From contig WHUX01000017.1 of assembly GCA_015179025.1 (NCBI GenBank), positions 515,197 through 579,196 of the forward strand: DNA of 64,000 nt, written 5' to 3'. Below the pieces are notes generated by a model that did no database searches, was not told where the DNA came from, and worked only from the letters and a program-made list of their open reading frames with translations. The position numbers and the translations under genes are program-made. Source of the DNA: Terfezia claveryi (Eukaryota; Ascomycota; Pezizomycetes; Pezizales; Pezizaceae). Within the stretch, counting starts at the first letter, position 1, and every line of letters starts with the position of its first letter. Of the stretch, positions 32,319 to 42,916 are shown one piece after another.

Positions 32319-34489
32319 CATTGAGAGGTCTATAAGGAGGGGTCTTACTTTCTACCAGCAGGATTGTGTGGTCGTATGGTTGGTAGGAGGCAAGTTTTTC
32401 TGTAGCTTTTTCCAAGAATAGGTCAATGAATTCATAATATTTGTCCAGAACCATAGATTTCCACTCCTCCTTAAATCTCATTTTATTGATCTCTAGGTTT
32501 ATCTCATATATGGAGAGAGCATATACCTTTAGCTTATACCTCCTAGTAAGGTAAACAAAAGCCCCTGCCTTAATAAAGCTAACATTTAGGGGTTTTAGGG
32601 GTGCAAAGGGGATAGAGGGAATATTAATATATGCCAGATAGTGTACCACCTGAGTTGGGTGAATTATTGGAGGTAGCAACATATACAGCCCAGTAATGGT
32701 GGCTTTTGGATTTCCACAGTAGCATTTGTAGTAAGGGCTGTTAAACTGTAGGGTATAAGAGCCAAAGCTGACCAATATATCGTATATTCTAAGCCATAAG
32801 ATTTCGAGGACAATTGGATACTTGAGCTTTGTAATGAATATAGGGAGGTTTTTAGAGTGGTCCCCAATCTGGGTAGGAGTATAGGCAAGGTTGGTAATAG
32901 CTCCAGAAGAAATAGGTCGGCTGTCAATAATATTGAAGAGGTGGGAGGTCTTGAGCTTAGAGGTGGGTATAGCATGCTTACTGATAAAGGTCTGGTCAAT
33001 GAAGGCAATTCTTGAGGCTCCACAGTCTATAATGGCAGAAGTGACAAGTATTTTACTATTGAAAGATATCATGATAGGTACAACAAAGTGCTTACTAAAG
33101 AGGTGAGCCTCATCAATAGATATAGACAAAGAAGGAATAGAAAAAGTAGACAAGGACAAATGACCTAATACAGGTCCCTTGCTAGTGTCAGTGACTAGGT
33201 AAGGGATAGGGCTTTTTCTGACTCATCCACCTCTACAATCCTGACTAGGGTGTTGAAGATAGCATGAACGGCTAGGGAGTAGTTCTTATAGAGGGGACTC
33301 ACTATAATAAAGTAATCCCCTTTCCTACAGGCGATATACAACCCATTGTTGCGGCGACGTTCCCTCTCTTCTTATATTAGGTGGGGCCTTCCTGATAATA
33401 AATCCATAGGGGTGGTGCTACCAGCTACAAGGGATGGGTGGGTTGGCTTATTGGCTATAGCTTGGATTTGAGGGCTCGGGTTCTAGAGTTGCAGTTGCTG
33501 TGTTTGGCTCTGGGGGTGCTGTACTCTCACAGACTGATAGGTACTGGAGGTGCTAGTCTAGACTATCAACCTAGCCAATTTTTGGTCCATCTTCAATGCC
33601 TGATAAATGTATTCATTGAGAGTCTTAACATGTGGAGATTGTAGGAGAGCCTTTTTGAGCTCAATATTGAGGCCTTCCTCAAATTGTTCCTACTTCACCT
33701 AATTATTTCACTCTACCTCTACTACCAACCTTAAAAACTTAGCCACATACGCTGAAAGGTCATGTCCTCTCTATCTTAGTTCTTAAAGAGCATGAGTTGC
33801 TATACCTATGGGATCTGGGTCTCCAAAAGTGTAGTTGAGGATTGTAAATAAAATAGTAATATCAGGGAGGTTGAAGTAGTCATCGAACATATAAGATTGG
33901 ATCTAGTCCTAAGCTATACCCTCCAGTAGGCTATATACATAGGCTAATCGGTACTAAATAGTAGGGAACTTTGCAACATCTCCATTTAATTTGATCTTGA
34001 TAGAATTTTTCCAGGCTTTTAGGTGAGTTCTATCACCATTAAACTTTAGTCAGGTGGGGAGATCTTGGGTTTTGGGTGCTTGGGATGCTTAGGGTACTGA
34101 GGCTGTTTGGAATCCAATTGTGTCCAGGGCCCTATTCAGGGTCTGGATGGTTCTTCTTTCATTGACTAAGTCATTTAAGATAGTCGTAAGGTTGTTTTGG
34201 CAGGTGGTGAGGTTGGCCTAGCATGAGAGGAGGTCTTCAGTGAGTATTAGGACTTCGTCATTAGCTCTGGTCTGTTTCTGTTGTCCTTCGTATATGGCTG
34301 ATTCTAGCCATTGACTTAATACATCTGTGGTAAGGTAGATATTAATAATGGTCTGGCAATAGCTGCCGAAGTTAGCCTAGTTCATAGGGATGGGTAGGGC
34401 TTGCCAGGCCCGAAATGTGACTGCGAGCATGAGAGTAGTATCTTGAGTAGACATTGAATGTACTGGTTAATCAGAGTGATCCAATATAG
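32312..34489 (-). pseudogene. Gypsy C' gag-protease-RT fragment (B family)
   Basis: The minus strand reads the gag of the B family (FNGDRTHLKAWKNS..KLNG, VVEVE..EQFEEGLN, TPMDLLSGRPHL.EERERR) with Gln-to-stop changes. From 33159 follows an open 283-residue frame with the protease TSAIIDCGASRIAFIDQTF and [20 protein letters not shown], then HTILLVESKTPPYRPLNE. It is homologous to B 35584-37780. It stops abruptly inside the start of RT, where NLR2 sequence begins. RT, RNase H, integrase and the 3' LTR are missing. Confidence 0.85.
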
Positions 34490-34698
34490 TATAACATGGG
34501 CTCTGGGAAACAAGGTGACCAAGGGGTATGCCGAGGCAAGGGCAGGGCTAGGGCAACATACACATAGGAATACTATGTGTATGACTAGGGGAAGGCTGGG
34601 ATGGGAGGTAAGGTCAAGAGGCAAGAGGGGTAGAGGACAAGGGGCATGAGACACATGGAGGCAGTTGCCGCGTATGTTGGAGAGGGGCAGCTGTACTG
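34490..34698 (-). repeat. C' 5' LTR, inner half
   Basis: Reverse complement aligns with the second half of the B LTR (GCTGCC..AACTGCCTCCATGTGTCTC ... CATACCCCTTGGTCACCTTG). It ends next to the gag leader. The outer half lies at 42545-42916, beyond element D. Confidence 0.7.
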
Positions 34699-34976
34699 TG
34701 TTACGGCTGAGATTATATAGACCAGGCTGACAACCACCCGATGGTGGGTAGCCTAAAGTCAACCATACTTTCCTATATATATGCCCACTTCTTGTATCTA
34801 GTTATTGCTCTCTAAGACTCAAGCGAAGTTTTGTATCGCTGGGTTACTTTGAATGAAGCTATTATTCTTCACATATTGTGCACCCAGTTAGACCCGAGCA
34901 AGTGATTATGCCTTCGTGCACTCTATATATCGATATTCCAACAGATATCACCATAATCACTAGCTCGCCCCTAACA
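34699..34976 (+). repeat. D terminal direct repeat, left
   Basis: TGTTACGGCTGAG...CGCCCCTAACA, 278 bp, with a TATATATAT box-like stretch in the first third. It is closely similar to 42267-42544. Confidence 0.75.
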
Positions 34977-35044
34977 TTACTTTGCTTTGACAAAAGGGAC
35001 CGGTGATTCTAGGTCTAATCACTCCTCCCTCGCTACCTACACTA

Positions 35045-35547
35045 TGTCACAACCGTCCTTTCCTAGCTGGGTTTGAGAGCCAGACGGGATTCCGTCGTCC
35101 GACTCTCGTTATTGTTGATTGATATCGTTGTTATCTCTGCTCCCGAGATAAGGGGTCTCGGGAACCTTATTCCTTCCAGTGGCCTTGGCCAGGAAGGAAG
35201 CCTGTATATATAGCTTGCTCTCTAGGCCCTCTCGTTGGATCCCCATCCAACGTCTTGTATATCCAATACAGGGCCTTGCTTCTCTCCACGTTGGTGCATC
35301 TCCCTTGTGCACCTCCTTGCCTTGCCTCACCTTGTCTCTGCAGCCCAGCTGCCTCCCTTGACACATGCAGCAACTGCTTCCATGTGTCTCGTGTCCCTTG
35401 CCCTCTGCCTCTCTTGCCTCTTGCCCTTGCCTCCCGTCTCAGCCTCCCCCTGGTCACATACGTAGCGTTCCTACGTGTGTGTTATCCTAACCTTGCCCTT
35501 TCCCTGGCATACCCCTTGATCACCTTGCCCCCAGAGCCGTCGTTACA
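35045..35547 (+). repeat. 5' LTR of Gypsy B
   Basis: 503 bp, TGTCAC...TTACA. It includes TATATATAG at 35214-35222 as a likely TATA box. Confidence 0.93.
35214..35222 (+). promoter_or_regulatory. LTR TATA box of Gypsy B
   Basis: TATATATAG within CCTGTATATATAGCTTGC, about 170 bp into the LTR. It is conserved in the 3' LTR, which fits the LTR core promoter. Confidence 0.45.
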
Positions 35548-35583
35548 CTACGTTGGATCCTTTGGACCAACTGGTACGCAGTC

Positions 35584-36804
35584 ATGTCAGGAGCAGCTCT
35601 CCCACCACCCGCTGTCAGGTTTCAAACCAGGAGGAGCTCCCCCATACCCTCAGGCTTGAACGAGTTGAATGCCTACCGTCGAGAAATCATCGACATCTTC
35701 GAGGCCATGGATGCCATTGGGGCCGAACTCGGCAACAGCCTGGCCTTGGCTGAAAACAGCCTGGCCGTGGCTGAACAAAAATTGAGATCCGCCGACGAAG
35801 AGATTATGGTCCTCCATTCCGATCTCGACCATCTGAACCTTGCCCTGGTCAACGAACGGACTACAGTCTAAAACCTCAGCCACGCTCTAGAGAACCTTAC
35901 AATACCAACAGCAGCCAGTAGCAACAAGACCGAAAGCATTCCAACACCCCCCAAGTTCAATGGAGACCGGGTTCACCTACGAGCCTGGAAAAATGCTGTC
36001 AATCTCAAGCTGAACGGGGATTCTGCCAGATTCCCGTCAGAACAACATCGACTGGTATACGTTTTCGCCTTGCTGGAGGGGAAAGCTTGCGACCAGATCC
36101 AGCCGTATGTCCTCGAAACCGGGATCAAGCTTGATGATATCTCGGCCCTTTTTACAATCCTGGATAGGGCGTTCAGGGACCCCGATGCCGTTGGCACTGC
36201 CAGTAGGGCCCTTCAAGCCCTCAGGCAGAAAAACACCGATCTGTCCACTTAAGTGGCAGAATTCTCGAGACTGGTAGCAGAGGTCCGATAGAATGACCAG
36301 TCCAAACTGGAGCAATTCCTGGAAGGGCTAAATGATGAAATCTAGCAGGCCATGGTCAGCCTCCCGGAAGCCAAAACCCTCGACGAATTCATTGACCAGG
36401 CTTCCCAAGTAGAACAGCGGATGTCCTGGCTCCGCAACCGCCCCATGTACAGGCCAGCACTCTGTCTCCCACAACCCCAGCATCAGCCTCAGCAACACCA
36501 TGCCACCAAAATAGCGGCCCCTGCCCCCGATAATAAGCTGGCCCACCCCTCATTTGTGGCTAGAGGAGCCACCCCCATGGACCTGTCTTCAGAAAGACCC
36601 CGCTTGACACAGGAAGAAAGAGACCGCCGACGAACGAACAACCTCTGCATTGCGTGTAGTAAGGGGGACCACTTCATTGCAGCCTGCCCTCTTCAGAAGG
36701 CTCGCTCCCTGGCTGTCCACGCCATTTCTCCAGCCAACACCCTAGTGCCCAGGTCGAGGAGGTTGACGAGTCAGGAAAAGCCCTGTCCCTTGCATAGTTA
36801 CTGA
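35584..36804 (+). pseudogene. Gypsy B gag
   Basis: ATG at 35584 (MSGAALPPPAVRFQ). The single frame has TAA/TAG at four places, each where Gln fits (TTV*NLS, DLST*VAEF, EVR*NDQS, DEI*QAM). This is RIP-like C-to-T change. Motifs are PPKFNGDRVHLRAWKN, LLEGKACDQIQPY, FRDPDAVGTASRALQ and ATPMDLSSERPRLTQEER. A knuckle-like CIACSKGDHFIAAC (C-x2-C-x4-H-x4-C) lies near the end. Confidence 0.85.
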
Positions 36805-36844
36805 CACTAGCAAGGGACCTGTCCTAGGCCATTTATCTCTGTCG

Positions 36845-37555
36845 TTGTCTGCATTTTCTGTGTATTCCGCTTCTTCTATTGTTGACGAGTCTCGCTTGTT
36901 CAGCGAGTATTTTGTTGTATCTATCTCTCTCAATATCAATGATAGAACAATCATCACGTCAGCCCTTATAGATTGCGGAGCCTCAGGAATTGCATTCATT
37001 GACCAGGCCTTTGTCAGTAAATTCTCCATTCCCATGTCAAAGCTCAAAACCCCCTGTGTTCTGGACGTCATCGACGGTCGGCCCATCTCCTCTAGCGATA
37101 TCACCGATATTGCATGCGTGCCTGCCCTGGTCGGGGATCACTTCGAAGCAAACCTCCCAATGTTCGTGACAAAGCTCAAATACCCGATTGTCCTTGGAAT
37201 CCCCTGGCTTAGAATGCATGATGTATCGGTCAGCTTCGGCTCCTACACCCTGCAGTTCAACAGCCAATATTGCAAAAAGCACTGCCGGAATCCAAAGGCC
37301 ACCATCATTGGGTTGTGTGCTATGCCCGCCCCGATAATCCACCCGACCCAGGTGGTGCACCTGCCTGCACACCTCGATGCCAATTCCCCTGTCCCCCTGG
37401 TTTCCCCTATGCCCTCAGGCTTCCCGTGCTCCCGGTTTCCCCAGTGCCCCTTGCCTCCCCTGGCTCTCCTGGCTCTCCTGGTCTCCCAAAGCCCCTCAAT
37501 GTTAGCTTTATCGGGGCAGGGGCTTTCGCTTACCTCACCAGGAGGCACAAGCTGA
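36845..37555 (+). pseudogene. Gypsy B protease and Pro-rich linker
   Basis: Retropepsin with ITSALIDCGASGIAFIDQAF (DCGAS active site, a variant of DSGA) and [20 protein letters not shown] (flap/closing region ILG-like). It is followed by a Pro-rich linker of repeated CCCCTGGYTCTCCTGG-type units. In the RT frame the linker reads as a collagen-like PGSPGSPG. C' has a much shorter linker at this place. Confidence 0.82.
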
Positions 37556-39000
37556 AGGCTCATGCCCTGTCCATACATGAGGTGAACCTGGAAATCAACA
37601 AGATGCGGCCTAAGGAGGAGTGGAAGGCCATGGTCCCAGATGAATATCACGAGTTCATTGATCTGTTCTCGGAAAAAGCCGCGGAGAAGCTAGCGCCCCA
37701 CCGACCATATGACCACACAATTCCACTGGTAGAGGGTAAGACCCTCCCCTATGGCCCCCTTTACGGAATGTCCCGGGTAGAGCTGGAGGCCCTGAAGAAA
37801 TACCTGGAGGAAAACCTCAACAAGAGCTTCATTCGCCATAGCTCTTCCCCAGCGGGTGCCCCTGTGCTGTTTTGAAAAAATCGGACAGTTCTCTATGGTT
37901 GTGTGTGGATTATCGGGGGCTGAACGAGATAACGGTCAAGAACAGGTACCCCCTGCCTCTAATTTAGGAGATATTAGCCAGGCTTTCCAAGGCCAAATAG
38001 TTCACCAAACTGGATTTGAGGGGGGCATACAACCTGGTACGGATCGCCGAGGGGAGGAGTGGAAAACTGCCTTCCGAACTCGTTATGGCCACTTTGAGTA
38101 TAATGTTATGCCTTTTGGGTTGACTAACACCCCGGCCTCTTTCCAGCACTTTATCAATAACACCCTGCGAGACTTTCTGGATGTGTTCTGCACGGCCTAC
38201 CTTGACGATATCCTGATCTATTCGGATACCCTGGCAGAGCACAGAATCCATGTCCGTCAAGTGTTGGAAAAGCTGGAGCAAACCGGATTGTACCTCAAGC
38301 CCGAGAAGTGCGAGTTTCATGTACAGGAGGTCAAGTATCTAGGGTTAATCATCACAATGGAAGGCATCAGGATGGACCCTGCCAAGGTCACCGCTGTCCA
38401 GGAATGGCAAATCCTAGCAAATCTCAAGGTCGTCCAAGCCTTTCTGGGGTTCACTAACTTCTACCGATGGTTCATTCTAGAGTATTCGAAGATTGTAGCC
38501 CCCCTCACCGCCCTGATCAAAAAAGACCGGCATTTCGACTGGAATCCTGAAGCCCAATCTGCCTTCCAGAACCTCAAGGAAGCCTTCTGCTCAGCACTGA
38601 TCCTTACCCATTTCAACCCTGACTAGGAGTGTATTGTCGAAACCGATGCTTCCGACTATGTCTTTGCGGGAATCCTGTCCCAGAACACAACAATGGCATC
38701 CTCCACCCAGTAGCATACTTCTCAAAAAAGCACTCCCCAGCTGAGTGCAACTACGAGATTTATGATAAAGAGCTGATAGCCATTGTGCGGGCATTCGAGG
38801 AGTGGAGGCCACACCTAGAGTCAGCCAAGGGAATTATCGAGGTATTGTCCGATCATAAGAACCTTGAGTATTTCACCACCACCAAGCTGCTTAACCAAAG
38901 GCAAGCTAGGTGGTCGGAGTTCTTATCTCGGTTCAACTTCAAGATCAGATACCGGCCAGGAAAGGCTGGGGCAAGCCCGATGCATTAACCCGGAGATCAG
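37490..39000 (+). pseudogene. Gypsy B reverse transcriptase and RNase H
   Basis: The frames 37490-37875, 37856-38626 and 38629-39000 together give [76 protein letters not shown] (catalytic YLDD), [29 protein letters not shown] and [12 protein letters not shown]. Breaks occur near 37870, 38624 (TAG at a Gln position) and 38980. Confidence 0.9.
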
Positions 39001-39920
39001 GAGATCTCCCTAAAGGGGGGGATGAAAGGCTAAAATACCAAAATCAGGTGGTATTGAAGCCCGAAAACCTTGATCTGGCGGCCAATGTCCTTGCTGATGC
39101 TGAGGCTGACCTCCAACAACTAATGAGACAGGCATATGAGGACGACCCCCTAGCCAAAGAAATTATCGCCGCAGTGGATTCCGACTAGCGCCGCCACCCC
39201 AAAATCTCCCTGGCCGAATGTACCATCCAGGAAGGCCTCCTTTACTACCTCGAATGGCTCTATGTGCCGGAAGGAGATCTGCGCCTGCAATTGATCAAGG
39301 AACACTATGATACTCCAGCGGCAGGCTACCCGGAAGTGGCTAAAACGTTGGAATTGCTGGTCAGGGAATATACATGGATAGACCAGTGGAAGGACGTGGA
39401 GCGGTACGTACGGAACTGCCATGTTTACAATCGTGCTAAGCCTGCCTGCCACACCCCATATGGCACTCTGAAGCCCTTGGATATCCCGGATCAGCCGTGG
39501 CTGCACCTGACTATGGATTTCGTGATGGAATTGCCGGAAGACTCGGGATTCAATGCCATCTTGATGGTGGTAGATCAGTTGACGAAAATGAGGCATGTTA
39601 TACCTTGCCGGGATACCTGCTCTGCCCCAAAGTTAGCCAATCTCTACCTCAATAACGTATTCCGATACCATGGCCTCCCCAAATCAATCGTATCCGACCG
39701 TAGCCCCCAGTTTACCTCAGAGTTCTGGCAAGCCTTCTGCGAACTTCTAGGGATCAAAGTACGTATGTCAACGGCATATCACCCCCAGACGGACGGCCAA
39801 TTGGAGAGGATGAACGCCATTATGGAACAATATCTGTGGGCCTTTGTCAATTACCAGCAGGATAACTGGGTTTCGTTGCTGGCCACCTACGAATTTACCG
39901 CAAACAACTAGTTCTCGGAA
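39000..39920 (+). pseudogene. Gypsy B integrase
   Basis: The N-terminal zinc region reads EHYDTPAAGYPEVAKT and CHVYNRAK. One His (GH to GY) and one Cys (CxxC to CHVY) of the usual H-H-C-C set are replaced, both explicable by C-to-T/G-to-A change. The catalytic core keeps Asp in TMDFVMELP, Asp in SIVSDRSPQFTSEF and Glu in DGQLERMN. Stops at 39186-39188 and 39909-39911 interrupt it. Confidence 0.88.
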
Positions 39921-40571
39921 TCCTCCAAAACCTCGCCTTTCCTGGCTAACTACAGTTGGCACTCCCAGTTCGTAGATGCCCTGGCACCCCTGCAAAAAGC
40001 CAGAAAAGATGCCCCAGCCAAGGAGTTCGCAGTCGGAATTGCTGAACTCAACCGTACCCTGAAAGCCGAGCTGGGATATGCACAAGCCAGGCAAGCTGAG
40101 TATGCCAATGGATCACGACTGCCAGCCCCCAGATACCAGCCAGGAGACAAGGTGTGGCTCTCCAGCCGGCACTTCCGAACAGAACGCCCCTCCCGCAAGC
40201 TGGATCATAAGTTCCTGGGCCCCTTTGAGGTATTGGTAGCTGTGGGAACTCACGCCTATCGATTGAGGTTTCCCAAAAACATCAAACGGTACCCGGTTGT
40301 TTATGTCTCCGAGATCGAGCTCGCTGTGGATAACCCTCTCCCAAGACAGACACACCCCCCACCCCCTCCAGTGGTTATCGAAGGTGAAGAGGAATGGGAG
40401 GTGGAGGAGGTATTAGACTCGTGGAAGAGATATGGGTATTTGCAGTATAAGGTCAAATGGCTGGGGGATGTAGAGTCGACCTGGCAACCCACCGAAGATC
40501 TGGAAAATGCACCGGACTTGGTCGTCCTGTTCCACCAGCGTTACCCCCGGAAGCCCCGCCCTGCCCCATGA
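39921..40571 (+). pseudogene. Gypsy B integrase C terminus and chromodomain
   Basis: The frame after the TAG continues to YQPGDKVWLSSRHFRTERPS, LGPFEVL and the chromodomain EWEVEEVLDSWKRYGYLQYK, VKWLGDVESTWQP, ENAPDLVVLFHQRYP. It ends at TGA 40569-40571. The homologous segment of element E is at the end of the window. Confidence 0.87.
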
Positions 40572-40766
40572 TGTTCTTGTCGTCCTGGAATTAGTTATTA
40601 GGGATGTTATTGTCGTTATTGTCGTAGTTATTATTGGTACATACTCCCGGCGTTGGGGTTGTATTATGGGGTATTGGTTACTCGTCCGCCTTGTTTGTTT
40701 GTTTTTCTTGCCTTGCCTTTTCGCCTTGCTTTTCATCGCTGGGGCTCTAAGCCTAAAGGGGGATAG

Positions 40767-41269
40767 TGTCACAACCGTCCTTTCCTAGCCGGGTTTGAGA
40801 GCCAGACGGGATTCCGTCGTCCGACTCTCGTTATTGTTGATTGATATCGTTGTTATCTCTGCTCCCGAGATAAGGGGTCTCGGGAACCTTATTCCTTCCG
40901 GTGGCCTTGGCCAGGAAGGAAGCCTGTATATATAGCTTGCTCTCTCCGCCCTCTCGTTAGATTCCCATCCAACGTCTTGTATATCCAATACAGGGCCTTG
41001 CTTCTCTCCACGTTGGTGCATCTCCCTTATGCACCTCCTTGCCTTGCCTCGCCTTGTCTCTGCAGCCCAGCTGCCTCCCTTGACACACGTGGCAACTGCT
41101 TCTGCATGTCTCGTGTCCCTTGCCCTCTGCTTCTCTTGCCTCTTGCCCTTGCCTCCCGTCTCAGCCTCCCCCTGGTCACATATGTAGCGTTCCTACGTGT
41201 TTGTTATCCTAGCCTTGCCCTTTCCCCAGCGTACCCCTTGGTCGCCTTGCCCCCAGAGCCGTCGTTACA
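40767..41269 (+). repeat. 3' LTR of Gypsy B
   Basis: 503 bp, same ends as the 5' LTR, preceded by polypurine AAAGGGGGATAG. Confidence 0.93.
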
Positions 41270-42266
41270 TACTGTCAAATGATCCTCATAAGGGTAGAAC
41301 ATGGCTTAAGGAATGTCGCTGGATTATTATCTAATATGAGCCACATCGGAAATAATTATTTCCCTCTCCTATATGCTTATTAGCTTGTTCTAAATGACCT
41401 ACTAATTCTATATTGAGATCTCTAGATCTGCTAAGTCTTAGATCTTGAGCAACATGCTTCTAGCTAGGCTTCTAAGGCCCCGAATAAGCCTATAAGGTAT
41501 CGAACAAGCTTAAAGCTTAAAAGCCCTATCTGAGCTTGAAGCTCAAAGACCCTTCCCTACCTTAAGTGAAGACTCAAACGAGCACTGCAAGTGCTGAACA
41601 CCCAAACAAATGCCATGAGTACACAAATAAACAAGACTCCCCTCTTGCATTGGCAAGTCGGGTTGGATAGCTGGGAAAGCATGCATTGAACCTTTTCCTG
41701 TGATGTTAGCTTTTTCCCACAGGGTTTTGCTACACAGAGGTTTTTAATAGCAATGGTATGTGGGAATACCCCCCCCCCTATGAGATGTTCTAGATCTATA
41801 ATCCATATATATGTTGTACCTCATGTTGAGATACCTAGTCTGATGTTTATGTTCTAGCATGATGCTACTAAGTTTGAGAGAATACCTCCTTCCTTCTGAA
41901 CTACCCTAACCTATAGGTAGCCATGCCACCAGAGTTGCAATATCGTTGAAGGGCCCATGTCCAAAGATGCTTAAGAGCGGACATAGAGTTAAGGCCAACA
42001 ATACATGAGCACCAGAGTCGCAATATCATTAAGGGGTCCATTTCTAAAGATGTTTAAGAGCGGACATAGAGTTAAGACCAACAATACGTGAGCACCAGAT
42101 ATGCAATACAGTTGAGGCGCCTATGTTCTGGTTAGGCCGAAAGACCAACATACTTGAGCAAAGAGATATGCAATACCATTGGGGTTTTTACCTCTGTATG
42201 GAGTAGGGTGAAATAAGGGTTGGTGAAGTTGGTCGTTCAGGGCGCCCTCTAGCAGAGGGAAAGTAC
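41270..42266 (+). other. Internal sequence of element D
   Basis: No coding frame is present. It contains a C homopolymer near 41771-41779, an 83-bp tandem repeat (41927-42180) and a purine-rich AGCAGAGGGAAAG right before the second terminal repeat, which resembles a polypurine tract. Confidence 0.5.
41927..42180. repeat. 83-bp tandem repeat, about three copies
   Basis: CACCAGAG..GCAATATC..TTAAGAGCGGACATAGAGTTAA-type units begin at 41927, 42010 and 42093 (exact 83-bp steps). A diverged fourth partial copy follows. There are no frame constraints. Confidence 0.7.
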
Positions 42267-42544
42267 TGTTACGGCTGAGATTATATAGACCGGGCTGACA
42301 ACCACCTAATGGTGGGTAGCCTGAAGTCAACCCCGCTTTCCTATATATATGCCTACTTCTTATATCTAGTTATTGCTCTCTAAGACTTGAGTAAAGTTTT
42401 GTATCGCTGGGTTACTTTGAATGAAGCTATTATTCTTCACACATTGTGCACCCAGTTAGGCCCGAGCAAGTGATTATGCCTTTGTACATTCTAAATATCG
42501 ATATTCCGACAGATATCATCATGATCGCTAGCTCGCCCCTAACA
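42267..42544 (+). repeat. D terminal direct repeat, right
   Basis: 278 bp, same length and ends as 34699-34976, with scattered substitutions. Confidence 0.75.
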
Positions 42545-42916
42545 TGCTACAGAGTTATTCATGGGATAAGGCAAGACAAGGGGATGTACAAGGGGGTACA
42601 CCTTCGTAGAGAGAGGTAAGGTCTATATTAGGATACAAGACATTGGATAGGGATCCAACGACAGTATGCGAGACAAAGGCTATATATACATAATTCTTGT
42701 CAGAGCAATGGAGGGAATAAGCTTCCTAAGATCCCTATCTTAGGAGCCAAGCAAGGTAACAATAATCTATCACCTGCGATCACAGGTGATAACAAAGACA
42801 TAATGGCAATAACCCATCACCTGTGATTGCAGGTGATAACAAAGGCAACAATAGCAATAACCCATCACCTGCAATCGCAGGTGATATCAAAGACAACTGA
42901 GCATATAGTTGTGACA
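42545..42916 (-). repeat. C' 5' LTR, outer half with hairpin repeats
   Basis: Reverse complement starts TGTCACAACTATATGC and resembles the first half of the B LTR (GTTGGATCCCTATCCAA..GTCTTGTAT). It includes three about 48-bp units (starts near 42769, 42817 and 42864), each holding a near-perfect 22-bp palindrome ATCACCTGCGATCACAGG-like. Its other half is at 34490-34698. Confidence 0.68.

Larger units (their letters stand above)
35045..41269 (+). mobile_element. Gypsy element B (chromodomain Ty3-type), 6.2 kb
   Basis: Two 503-bp LTRs (35045-35547, 40767-41269) start TGTCACAACCG and end GTCGTTACA. The order is gag, protease, RT, RNase H, integrase, chromodomain, then polypurine tract AAAGGGGGATAG. 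LTRs differ at few positions by eye. The coding region has in-frame stops at Gln codons and several frameshifts, so it is defective. Flanks CACTA and TACTG do not match as a target duplication. Related damaged copies are C' (truncated) and E (at the window end). Confidence 0.93.
34699..42544 (+). mobile_element. Element D: small non-autonomous LTR-like element hosting B
   Basis: Two 278-bp direct repeats (34699-34976 and 42267-42544) bound this interval. Without the nested Gypsy B (35045-41269) only about 1.07 kb of internal sequence remains (34977-35044 and 41270-42266), with no coding frame. It lies inside the LTR of C', because the flanks on both sides are the two halves of that LTR. An exact target duplication is not obvious: the flanks read GCTG at the left and GCTA at the right, if the repeats start at TACTG. 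The size and lack of genes suggest a non-autonomous element. Confidence 0.6.

Noticed and set aside
35255..35659. 134-residue ORF crossing the 5' LTR of Gypsy B (and 40977-41282 in the 3' LTR)
   Set aside because: Leu/Pro/Ser-rich translation of pyrimidine-rich LTR sequence, and the true gag is in another frame.
36742..37372. Minus-strand ORFs over the protease of Gypsy B and the matching + strand ORF in C' (32891-33106)
   Set aside because: Both are the same antisense shadow of the protease coding sequence.
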